Notes under the pieces: model-generated | Database searches by the model: none | Told to the model about the DNA's origin: nothing | The model's input: only the letters and a program-made list of their open reading frames with translations | Assembly: GCF_900109685.1 (NCBI RefSeq) | Contig: NZ_FOBB01000004.1 | Span: forward strand, 282,117-346,116 | Length of the DNA: 64,000 nucleotides | Origin: Chitinophaga rupis | GTDB lineage: Bacteria; Bacteroidota; Bacteroidia; Chitinophagales; Chitinophagaceae | Direction: 5' to 3' | Program-made: the position numbers and the translations under genes | Shown here: positions 8,006-16,417 of the stretch, piece by piece | Layout of the letters: every line of letters begins with the position of its first letter | Numbering within the stretch: position 1 is the stretch's first letter

Positions 8006-11000
8006 ATGTCAACAAAGAAAGCGATCATTATTGGTGCAGGCCCCGCAGGTCTTACAGCTGCATATGAATTACTGCAGCGTACAGATATTATACCTATTAT
8101 ACTCGAGAAATCCGGAGATATAGGCGGTATTTCAAAGACTGTTAACTATAAAGGGAACCGCATTGATATTGGCGGACACCGGTTCTTCAGCAAATCAGAC
8201 CGGGTAATGCAATGGTGGCTTAATATCATGCCTTTACCGGAGGAACAACAGGACCAGTTTACCATTACTTATCAACAACAATCCAGAAGAGTAGATGCGG
8301 ATAACTACAGTCAGCCAGAAAGGACTAACGATCCCGACAAAGTAATGTTAGTACGCCAAAGGCTCTCCCGTATCTACTTTCTCCGCAAATTCTTCACCTA
8401 CCCTATTCAGCTATCCCTGGATACGCTCACAAAACTGGGCGTAACAAGAACCATCGCCATCATGTTCTCTTACCTGGCAGCGCAACTATTCCCACGCAAA
8501 CCTGAAAAGAACCTGGAAGACTTTATGATTAACCGGTTTGGCAAAACACTGTACAAATTATTCTTTAAGGATTATACGGAGAAAGTATGGGGCATACCAT
8601 GTAATGTTATCAGCGCTGAATGGGGCGCACAGCGAATCAAGGGCGTAAGTATCAGCAAGGCTATCCAACACGCTGTACAATCAGCTACTGCGAAAAAGAA
8701 AAACACCGGCGATCTCTCTCAAAAAGGCACAGAAACCAGTCTTATAGAACAGTTCCTTTATCCAAAATTCGGTCCGGGACAGCTCTGGGAAGAAGTGGCC
8801 AGGCAAATAGAGGAAAAAGGTGGTACTATACTGATGCAGCATGATGTAAAACGTATTTATACTTCTTCAGCACAGAATAACATTACAGCCATTGCAGCTG
8901 TGAACCAGATTACCGGTGAAACCAGCTACCTGGAAGGCGACTATTTTTTTTCCACCATGCCGGTGCAGGAGCTGATTGGAGGCATGGACGGCTCCATACC
9001 AGACGACGTGAAGCATGTAGCGTCCGGCCTCCAATACCGGGATTTTATTACGGTGGGTATATTACTCAAGCAACTTTCCTTCCAGGATAAGAAAACAGGA
9101 GAATGGAAACCACTGGGATTAAAAGATACCTGGATCTATATACAGGAAAAGGATGTAACAGTTGGACGCTTGCAGATATTTAATAACTGGAGCCCCTATC
9201 TAGTAAAGGATCCGTGTACTAGCTGGGTAGGCATGGAGTTTTTCACCAATACAGATGAAGCATTCTGGAAAAAGACAGACGAAGAGATTAAACAGTTAGC
9301 TATTTATGAACTGGAAAAAATAGGGCTGGCAACATCTGCAAATGTATTGGACAGCACTGTGCTGAGAGTCGAAAAAACTTACCCTGCTTACTTTGGAACG
9401 TATGATCGGTTTCATGTAATACGCGACTTTATTAATAAGTTTCAGAATCTTTTCCTGGTAGGCAGGAATGGAATGCATAAGTATAATAACAGTGACCACA
9501 GTATGCTAACCGCGATGGTCGCGGTAGATAATATTGTGGCGGGGGTTACGGAGAAGGAAAATATATGGAGTATTAATACGGAGCAGGAGTATCATGAGGA
9601 GAAGGAGAAAGGCTCGGAAACTATTGCTCAAGAAAATTCAATTAAGCAGGAATTCGGCTTACAGCGATCAGTAAACTCGACCTTGAAAGACTATATCTTC
9701 AAAAACCCCGCTAATAAATGGTATATGTGGGTAGCTATATTAGGGATATTATGCCAATGGATTGTCTTCAAATTCTTTTATCCATATGCAGGGTTTATAG
9801 ATGGAGATTCATATGTATATCTTGAGACTGCCTTTATTAATCAGGATATCAATACCTATCCTATTGGCTATCCAAGATTCCTAAGGCTCTTTAGTGTATT
9901 TAGCCGTTCGGATACCGCTTTGGTTACCTTTCAGTACTTATTGCTTCAATTGAGTAGCCTTGCGTTTACTTTCACTTTGTTCTACTACTTCAAACCCAGT
10001 AAACCGGTAAAAATACTTTTATTCACCTTTATGTTATTTAATCCTATATATCTGTACTTGAGTAATTATGTATCCAGTGATGCAATGTTTTTGTCCCTTA
10101 GCCTTATCTGGTTTACACAATTATTCTGGATTATTTACAAACCCACAAAGAGGCTAGTTATTTTTCATGCTGTTGTATTATTTCTGGCATTCACTGTCCG
10201 TTATAATGCCTTATATTATCCATTCATAGCTATTATTGCGTTCCTCTTATCTAAGCAAAACATAAAACTTAAGCTGGCCGGACTAACTGTTATAGTTATT
10301 CTCATAGGAGGTTTTATACAATTTACGAGTAACAGGTATGAAGAGGTATCTGGAAAAAAACAATTCTCTCCCTTTTCAGGATGGCAACTGGCAAATAATG
10401 CAATGTATGCCTATCGCTATGTAAGCAATAAAGAAGTTAAAAAAGTACCCCATAAGTTCCAGAAGCTTGACAAAATGGTACGCGATTATTTTGACAGTAC
10501 TAAAAACCCATTAACACATCCAGAAGAGTTGGTACAGGCAAGTACTTATTATATGTGGACATCGAATGCACCACTACAACTTTACATGGAGCAACAATTG
10601 AAGAAAGACTCTACTAAGGATTGGGTTTATAAATGGGCATCAGTAGCTCCATTGTACAAAGAATATGGTTCTTATCTTATACAAAGATATCCTTTAACCT
10701 TTGCACAGTACTATCTATTGCCAAATGCTATTAAATATTATGCGCCGCCGGTAGAATTTTTGGACTCTTATAATACAGGAAGGGATTCTGTCAATGTAAT
10801 TGCACAACACTGGTTCGGTTTTAAAAGCAATAAAATAAAAACGCACTTTAAAGATTTAAAAGTAAACACATTAGACTACTACCCAATATTGGTAGGGATA
10901 ATGAATGTGGTTTTTATACTAGGGGTTATCAGTTTTCTTATGCTTAAGGGCCATAGACAATCAGGCGTTTTTACAATTGGCATTGGAATGGCTGCTACCC

Positions 11001-11152
11001 TATGGTTAATTAACTTCTCTTTCAGTGTATTTGCATCTCCAATTGCACTGAGATTTCAATTATTTCCTGCACTTGTTATAACCTGCTTCGGTTGCCTGCT
11101 AGTAGAATACATATGGAAAGCGGCTAATGAGAAAACACCGGCAAGTCACTAA
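8006..11152 (+). CDS. Fusion of a FAD-dependent oxidoreductase/mutase-like domain with a GT-C-like membrane domain
   Basis: The 1048-residue protein has two parts. Residues 1 to about 530 form a FAD/NAD(P)-binding protein of the amine-oxidase/UDP-galactopyranose-mutase-like group: dinucleotide-binding IIGAGPAGLTAAYEL at 8-22, GGHRFF further on, and a second nucleotide-binding stretch near the end (FLVGRNGMHKYNNSDHS). A charged linker of about 35 residues follows. Residues from about 570 form a polytopic membrane protein with many hydrophobic spans and an acidic motif in the first outside loop (FIDGDSYVYLE), the usual place of the catalytic Asp in GT-C glycosyltransferases. The next gene is a stand-alone paralogue of this membrane half. 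The oxidoreductase family normally ends near 530 residues, so the fusion is notable. I infer a role in making or modifying a surface glycan or lipid-linked sugar; the substrate is unknown. Confidence 0.75.
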   Translation: MSTKKAIIIGAGPAGLTAAYELLQRTDIIPIILEKSGDIGGISKTVNYKGNRIDIGGHRFFSKSDRVMQWWLNIMPLPEEQQDQFTITYQQQSRRVDADNYSQPERTNDPDKVMLVRQRLSRIYFLRKFFTYPIQLSLDTLTKLGVTRTIAIMFSYLAAQLFPRKPEKNLEDFMINRFGKTLYKLFFKDYTEKVWGIPCNVISAEWGAQRIKGVSISKAIQHAVQSATAKKKNTGDLSQKGTETSLIEQFLYPKFGPGQLWEEVARQIEEKGGTILMQHDVKRIYTSSAQNNITAIAAVNQITGETSYLEGDYFFSTMPVQELIGGMDGSIPDDVKHVASGLQYRDFITVGILLKQLSFQDKKTGEWKPLGLKDTWIYIQEKDVTVGRLQIFNNWSPYLVKDPCTSWVGMEFFTNTDEAFWKKTDEEIKQLAIYELEKIGLATSANVLDSTVLRVEKTYPAYFGTYDRFHVIRDFINKFQNLFLVGRNGMHKYNNSDHSMLTAMVAVDNIVAGVTEKENIWSINTEQEYHEEKEKGSETIAQENSIKQEFGLQRSVNSTLKDYIFKNPANKWYMWVAILGILCQWIVFKFFYPYAGFIDGDSYVYLETAFINQDINTYPIGYPRFLRLFSVFSRSDTALVTFQYLLLQLSSLAFTFTLFYYFKPSKPVKILLFTFMLFNPIYLYLSNYVSSDAMFLSLSLIWFTQLFWIIYKPTKRLVIFHAVVLFLAFTVRYNALYYPFIAIIAFLLSKQNIKLKLAGLTVIVILIGGFIQFTSNRYEEVSGKKQFSPFSGWQLANNAMYAYRYVSNKEVKKVPHKFQKLDKMVRDYFDSTKNPLTHPEELVQASTYYMWTSNAPLQLYMEQQLKKDSTKDWVYKWASVAPLYKEYGSYLIQRYPLTFAQYYLLPNAIKYYAPPVEFLDSYNTGRDSVNVIAQHWFGFKSNKIKTHFKDLKVNTLDYYPILVGIMNVVFILGVISFLMLKGHRQSGVFTIGIGMAATLWLINFSFSVFASPIALRFQLFPALVITCFGCLLVEYIWKAANEKTPASH

Positions 11153-11162
11153 TCAGTTGAAT

Positions 11163-12686
11163 ATGAAAGAGAATAATAATAACACATTAGGCTTAAACTT
11201 TACGCAATGGCTCTGGCAGCAACCAGGCAATCGAAAGCTCTTGTTGCTTTCAATCGCCATCATAATAGCCCAGTTCATTATTTTCAAACTGCTTTATCCA
11301 TATCCTAATTTTCTACCGGATTCATATTCTTATCTGGATGCAGCATTCTATAATAAACAGATTAATATATGGCCTATTGGATATTCTAAGTTTCTTCGAC
11401 TGTTCAGCTGCATAACGCATTCTGATACCGCTTTAATATGCTTTCAATTTATCTTCTTACACTTTAGTGTGTTATTCTTTGCATTTTCAATTGGTTATAT
11501 AATATCCATCTCACGTCTAACCCTATATATTATCATTCTTTCTCAGCTGTTGAATCCATTATCGCTGTATTTAAGCAATTTCATTTCCAGTGATGCCATT
11601 TTTACTGGTTTGAGCTTGATATGGTTTACTCAAATGGCCTGGATTATTCATCGACCTACAAACAGGTTGATTGCTGCTCATATAGCAGTGTTATTAGCTG
11701 TATTTATGTTTAGATATAATGCATTATACTATCCGATTATTAGTATCACAACAATAACGCTTTCCGGATTAAGATTCCAGCAAAAAATATTAGGTATAGG
11801 TGCGCTTATAATATTCATGGGTATATTCGTATTCTTAACTATTCAAGGTTATAGAGATACTACAGGCAGAAATCAGTTTTCAGCATTTGGGGGTTGGCAA
11901 TTATCTAGTAATGCATTATTTGCGTATTCACGCTTACCCAAAGACAGTAATGAGACCATACCTCTCAAGTACCAAAAGCTGCAGCAAATAGTAGATAAGC
12001 ATATTGATTCCTTACGAACTATCAAAAACAGACCCGATAACGAGCTTGGCATTTACTATTTATGGGATGAACATGCACCGCTTAAAGCCTATATGAACCT
12101 TGTTTATCAAAGAGACAGCACAACAGATGGTTTCAAAAGATGGGCTTCTATGGCTCCCCTATATTCAGATTATGGGAAGCTACTAATATTAAATCATCCG
12201 TTGGCATTCACAAGGTACTTTATTGGTCCCAACCTTGTTAACTATTATGTACCCAATGCAGAATTTTTGGCACTCTATAATATGGGTAGTGATACTATTG
12301 AAGACATAGCAAAAGTATGGTTTCAATATAAATCTAATAAAGTGGTTTCGATCACCCAAAAAAATAGAATTAAGGTGATGGAATATTTCCCTGTTTTTGT
12401 TGCCATTACTAATCTTCTTTTTCTGCTATCTTTTATTGGCTTCATACTACTAAATAACGTCCAAGCAATAAACACGCAACTGAAACAACTATTACTCCTT
12501 ACAATTTTTGTTTGGTTGTTTAACATTGGATTTAGCGTTCTGGCGGCGCCAATCGTTTTAAGATACCAGGTTTTTCCAACAATACTGGCATTTAGCTTTC
12601 TGGTCATTTTACTAAGTTATATTGTCCGGGAAGCATTAATATCTGGAAATAGAGTGAATGAAATCGAAAATTGTCCTCAAGGATAA
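11163..12686 (+). CDS. Polytopic GT-C-like membrane protein
   Basis: This hydrophobic protein of about 507 residues is clearly paralogous to the C-terminal half of the preceding fusion gene. Shared motifs include the first-loop acidic motif (PDSYSYLDAAF here, GDSYVYLETAF there), PIGY.(K/R)FLRLFS, a S(N)..SSDA loop, SLIWFTQ, FRYNALYYP and FGGWQL or FSGWQL. The first outside loop with an essential acid is typical of GT-C integral-membrane glycosyltransferases, which use polyprenyl-phosphate sugars. This is inference from layout, not proof. The ATG at 11163 avoids overlap with the preceding gene; a start at 11127 would overlap it by 26 bases. The pair probably arose by tandem duplication and is probably co-transcribed. 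Confidence 0.72.
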   Translation: MKENNNNTLGLNFTQWLWQQPGNRKLLLLSIAIIIAQFIIFKLLYPYPNFLPDSYSYLDAAFYNKQINIWPIGYSKFLRLFSCITHSDTALICFQFIFLHFSVLFFAFSIGYIISISRLTLYIIILSQLLNPLSLYLSNFISSDAIFTGLSLIWFTQMAWIIHRPTNRLIAAHIAVLLAVFMFRYNALYYPIISITTITLSGLRFQQKILGIGALIIFMGIFVFLTIQGYRDTTGRNQFSAFGGWQLSSNALFAYSRLPKDSNETIPLKYQKLQQIVDKHIDSLRTIKNRPDNELGIYYLWDEHAPLKAYMNLVYQRDSTTDGFKRWASMAPLYSDYGKLLILNHPLAFTRYFIGPNLVNYYVPNAEFLALYNMGSDTIEDIAKVWFQYKSNKVVSITQKNRIKVMEYFPVFVAITNLLFLLSFIGFILLNNVQAINTQLKQLLLLTIFVWLFNIGFSVLAAPIVLRYQVFPTILAFSFLVILLSYIVREALISGNRVNEIENCPQG

Positions 12687-12855
12687 AAATGTCAAAGGTC
12701 AGCTATGATATTTTATATAACAAACTCATTAATAAACTTACCCGGGTTGCTTCTTACAAGGTTAACGCTTGCCACCTTTATGAAGTTTAATTTTTTGTGC
12801 AAGCTAATTATTTACAAAAAAAATTTAGCTTTTTAAATTAAAAAGCACTCATTTT

Positions 12856-13113
12856 ATGAAAAAAGCAAAAGTAATGCTCACAGCTATAGCTGTATTCGCT
12901 GTTGTTGGCGGTGCCCTGGCTTTTAAAGCAAAGAAGTTTGGTGGTTCTACTTACTATGTAAGCACCACAACGACTTTAAGCGCAACGGCTACTTATAGCC
13001 CTGCTCTGATTACTGCTAACACCGCTCCTGTTCCTGTTTATTATGTTACAAGAGTATTTGGTGCTCCTCTCACAAGCAGTACTCAAACCGCTAAGCTGAC
13101 AATTGTACCTTGA
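12856..13113 (+). CDS. Small exported peptide, family shared with 13284 and 1-96
   Basis: This 85-residue protein has a clear signal peptide: MKKAK, a hydrophobic run, then a likely cleavage near ALAFKA. The mature part is rich in Thr, Ser, Tyr and Ala and contains GGSTYYVSTTTT. It has no cysteine and ends LTIVP. The gene at 13284 is a paralogue with almost the same first 40 residues. I do not recognise a named family with confidence; DUF6520-type proteins have a similar size. It is followed by its own terminator. A role as a surface or matrix peptide, signal, or substrate of nearby enzymes is possible but unsupported. Confidence 0.75.
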   Translation: MKKAKVMLTAIAVFAVVGGALAFKAKKFGGSTYYVSTTTTLSATATYSPALITANTAPVPVYYVTRVFGAPLTSSTQTAKLTIVP

Positions 13114-13163
13114 TTGTAAATTATCTCAGGTATTAATATCTGCAGATGATTTACAGACCTTTA

Positions 13164-13191
13164 TAAGGAGCTAACATAAGTTAGCTCCTTA
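13164..13191 (+). terminator. Rho-independent terminator
   Basis: A perfect 12-bp stem (13164-13175 with 13180-13191, loop ATAA) ends the small peptide gene at 12856, so each of the tandem peptide genes appears to be its own unit. Confidence 0.8.
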
Positions 13192-13283
13192 TTGATATAT
13201 ATATTTATTCACGAAGGGATTAATTTATATCCGCCAATCCCATTTTATATGTAATCCTTACATCAGACCTAAAACACAGTTCT

Positions 13284-13532
13284 ATGAAAAAAGCAAAAAT
13301 TTTACTAGCCCTTATGGTGATGTTTACCATAGCCGGATCTATCCTCGCTTTTAAAGCAGAAAATTTTGGCGGATCCACGTACTATGTGAGTACAACTATC
13401 ACATCCTGTGCTATAATCACCTATTCGCCAGCCATTTTTACAGCTCCTAGTACCCGTTATTTATATTTATATTATACCAGAATATATTGCTTTCCTGCAA
13501 CTACCAGGGCTTATTTTATTACGATACCCTAA
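13284..13532 (+). CDS. Small exported peptide, paralogue of 12856
   Basis: The 82-residue protein shares the signal peptide and FGGSTYYVSTT motif with the gene 430 bases upstream. The mature part diverges: it has two cysteines (SCAI and YCFP) and several tyrosines, and ends ITIP. Rapid divergence after a conserved signal peptide is typical of exported peptides under diversifying change or weak constraint. It is convergent with the S9 peptidase gene at 13660-16335. No terminator is evident between the two. Confidence 0.7.
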   Translation: MKKAKILLALMVMFTIAGSILAFKAENFGGSTYYVSTTITSCAIITYSPAIFTAPSTRYLYLYYTRIYCFPATTRAYFITIP

Positions 13533-13659
13533 CTCAATAAAGTTTGGTAGTGGTTGAATGCTTCTCATCCTAGCCACAATGGGGCCAACATGCAGAATAA
13601 CTAACCAATATTTAATGAGAAGTAACCCCATAAGAGCTTGTTTTTCTATTCATAAGAAT

Positions 13660-16335
13660 CTACTTCAACCCCTTTTCCTGAGCAATGACTCCACCTACCA
13701 TCCAGGCAGGAGCTGGTTGTCCTTTTAAATAATGGTTAAAAAACTGAGTAACCCTTTTTGTGAAATCAGCCTGAGCTTTAATATCAACCAGTGAATGCCC
13801 TTCCCCATCATATTGAAGCATCCATGCTTTTTTTTCCAATCTGCGCAAGGCAGAAAAGAACTCTACACCTTGCTGAAATGGAACAGTACTATCATTTATA
13901 TTATTCATTAGTAAAATAGGCGTTGTAATATTTGGGACACTAAACAGGGGCGAATTTTCCAGGTATGATTGCGGTATTTTCCAAAGTGGTTCACGCAGTT
14001 CGGGTTGCCCAAACTCAAAATAGTCATATCTATTGTCTCCCTCAGGTGTTAATGTCCCATAATAACTAATCATATTAGAATAACCCGCTGAGGAGCAAGC
14101 CGCAGCAAACATATCACAATGAGTTACTATGTAACTTGTTTGATACCCGCCAAAACTATGACCCTGAACACCTATTTTTGTAGAGTCAATATACTGTTTG
14201 AAAGAAAGGACTTTGGCTGCTGAGACAACCGTATTAAGCGCACTTTTCCCCGGCTGACCCGGTGTATACTGAATATCTGGCGTAAACACTAAATACCCAT
14301 TGCTGACAAACCAGGGAATATTAATTGGCCCATCTGTAAAACCCGGCGGCAAAAAGACATGCAATCTATCTGCCATTTTTTGGTAGTAATGTATGATCAA
14401 CGGATATCTATGATTTGGATCAAAATTCTCGGGTTTATATAATACTCCCTGTGTTTTCTTTCCATCGAGTGTTAAAAAATTCACTAGTTCCGTTGTCAAC
14501 CAATTATAATTAGCTTCAGGATTCACCTTACTAATTTGCCTAAAAGATTTAAAATCGGTTGTAAAGTAGTAGTTAGGCGATTCTTTTTCGCTCATCCTTT
14601 TAACAAGGTAAGCATCAGTATAGAATGCTTTTATAGGTGCATCCTCTACAATCCATTGATGTTCTGGAATGTCATAAACAAATGGCCCCATACTTAACCT
14701 TATAAGATCCATTGCACCGTCTAACCTTATGGAGTAAAAGCCATTCTCCTTTGTTATTAAATTAAAAGCAGTTAGTATAATTTTCTGCTGCTTGTTGAAT
14801 ATTCCGCCTCTGTTCAAGGAAACTTTAAAATCAATATTATTTTTTTTGCCATATCCATTAGTTAAATTAATCGGTTCTTTATTACATGAAGGATCAACAA
14901 GCCACAAATCATTTTCAAAGGCGACGATAATAGCCTCATCCTCCTCTAACCAACCTTGTACATCATTCAATGCAATACCAGTTAACCCTTGGCTATCTAT
15001 TGCATCTTCTTTCCGACCAAAATTGTTGGATTTAATTTTTTTTATATTATTTTTTGTTATGGAATAGCTATAGTACGCCTTATCCACAGGATCAATATAT
15101 ATTATATATTTTCCACCTGGGGACATATACCAGAAAACACATTTTAAGATCGCTTTGTTAAGGCATTGCTCCTCATGCAAGCGTCTAATGCATAACTGCT
15201 CAATGGGCGAGTCACCTTCAATGTAACTTTCTGATGGACCTTTTGATGTCTTAGAAGTAATTAAAATTGTATCTCCTATTCGCTGAACCAAACGCTCACC
15301 CTCTGACTCTAGTCTTGTTATCTGTCCGGAAATAAGACTATAAACCAAAAGGAAATCTGTTTGATCAAGTAAGGATGGTTGAGAAAGGTTTCTTAGTTGA
15401 TGTGATTGTAAAATAACGTCTGTATAACTCCAAACATCGACATTAACAGCTCTAGCGGCCGATGCTTTAAGACCTTCCCTAGGCCGCACCCTTAAAAAAA
15501 CTGATCTTCCATCTTTACTAAATCTCTCAATATTTTCAGTATAGAGACTATCTTTCCCGATAATAATTGAGGAAATATTTAGCCTCTTGGCTGCAATATT
15601 TCCAAATTTGAAATACCAAATATCTATTGCTGTATTATTATTTGAATCTGGGGTACCCAAAAAAGAGATTTGTTCTCCTCTTTCATCAAAAACCAAATTG
15701 TTCAGCTTATATCCCTTCCAAATAGATTGGGCTTCCCCAGTACCTAAATTCAAAATAAATAAATTCTTTCTTCCGCCGTTATTACCTTCCTCCTGGATTA
15801 TACACATTTTTTCTTTCAATGGAAGAAAAAAATAATCTGCAACCTCATTAAATGAAAATTTCTTACCGGTATACAAGTTTAATAAAACAAGTTTTGGGTA
15901 CGGCAGATTTTGCTTAAACGCTAGCCATTGGTGTTTTTTATTTTCAGACAACTTGAAGGAGACTATATTGGAAAAGAAAATAGCTGAGTTCCTACTTAAA
16001 GTGGTAATACCCAAACTATCACTTATTGTACGCCATAAGAAATAGCGACTATCTCCCGTAAAAACGTGGTCCGCTACATTTGAAAATTTTCGTTCCCAAT
16101 TTTCTTTAGTAGCCGTTAGGTAACAGCTTCTTACCACTCCTGAATCATTATTAACTAAATAATAAGCATACTTCCCATTAGGGCTAATGGCAGCCTCGCC
16201 TATTGATGCCCACTTTCCAAAAACACTTGTATCTAAAACAGGTTTAGTTATGGTGTTTTTTGTGGTTGACAGTTGAGCATTGCCTGATTGAAAATCACAG
16301 ATGAAAATAAGTATGCTAAATAAAATACTTTTCAT
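13660..16335 (-). CDS. S9 prolyl-oligopeptidase-family serine peptidase
   Basis: The 891-residue exported protein has a signal peptide ending near SGNAQ, a large beta-propeller-like region (about 40-590), and a C-terminal alpha/beta-hydrolase domain (about 630-875). The catalytic triad is visible: Ser727 in GHSFGG, Asp815 in NNINDSTVP and His847 in DGEGHS. Such enzymes cleave short peptides after proline or related residues, here in the periplasm or at the surface. It is the last gene of the SusC/SusD operon, 82 bases after the GH2 gene. A peptidase in a glycan-use operon suggests a glycopeptide or glycoprotein substrate, which is an inference. Confidence 0.9.
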   Translation of the reverse strand: MKSILFSILIFICDFQSGNAQLSTTKNTITKPVLDTSVFGKWASIGEAAISPNGKYAYYLVNNDSGVVRSCYLTATKENWERKFSNVADHVFTGDSRYFLWRTISDSLGITTLSRNSAIFFSNIVSFKLSENKKHQWLAFKQNLPYPKLVLLNLYTGKKFSFNEVADYFFLPLKEKMCIIQEEGNNGGRKNLFILNLGTGEAQSIWKGYKLNNLVFDERGEQISFLGTPDSNNNTAIDIWYFKFGNIAAKRLNISSIIIGKDSLYTENIERFSKDGRSVFLRVRPREGLKASAARAVNVDVWSYTDVILQSHQLRNLSQPSLLDQTDFLLVYSLISGQITRLESEGERLVQRIGDTILITSKTSKGPSESYIEGDSPIEQLCIRRLHEEQCLNKAILKCVFWYMSPGGKYIIYIDPVDKAYYSYSITKNNIKKIKSNNFGRKEDAIDSQGLTGIALNDVQGWLEEDEAIIVAFENDLWLVDPSCNKEPINLTNGYGKKNNIDFKVSLNRGGIFNKQQKIILTAFNLITKENGFYSIRLDGAMDLIRLSMGPFVYDIPEHQWIVEDAPIKAFYTDAYLVKRMSEKESPNYYFTTDFKSFRQISKVNPEANYNWLTTELVNFLTLDGKKTQGVLYKPENFDPNHRYPLIIHYYQKMADRLHVFLPPGFTDGPINIPWFVSNGYLVFTPDIQYTPGQPGKSALNTVVSAAKVLSFKQYIDSTKIGVQGHSFGGYQTSYIVTHCDMFAAACSSAGYSNMISYYGTLTPEGDNRYDYFEFGQPELREPLWKIPQSYLENSPLFSVPNITTPILLMNNINDSTVPFQQGVEFFSALRRLEKKAWMLQYDGEGHSLVDIKAQADFTKRVTQFFNHYLKGQPAPAWMVGGVIAQEKGLK

Positions 16336-16417
16336 ATTTTTAGCGATGGATATAGCGATCAGTTATAACGAAAATAACTTTAACAACTGAGGTATATCTG
16401 CAGTAAAATTAATTATG

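Noticed and set aside
7887..8123. 78-codon frame overlapping the start of the oxidoreductase gene
   Set aside because: It overlaps the certain dinucleotide-binding N-terminus in another frame and has no recognisable features.
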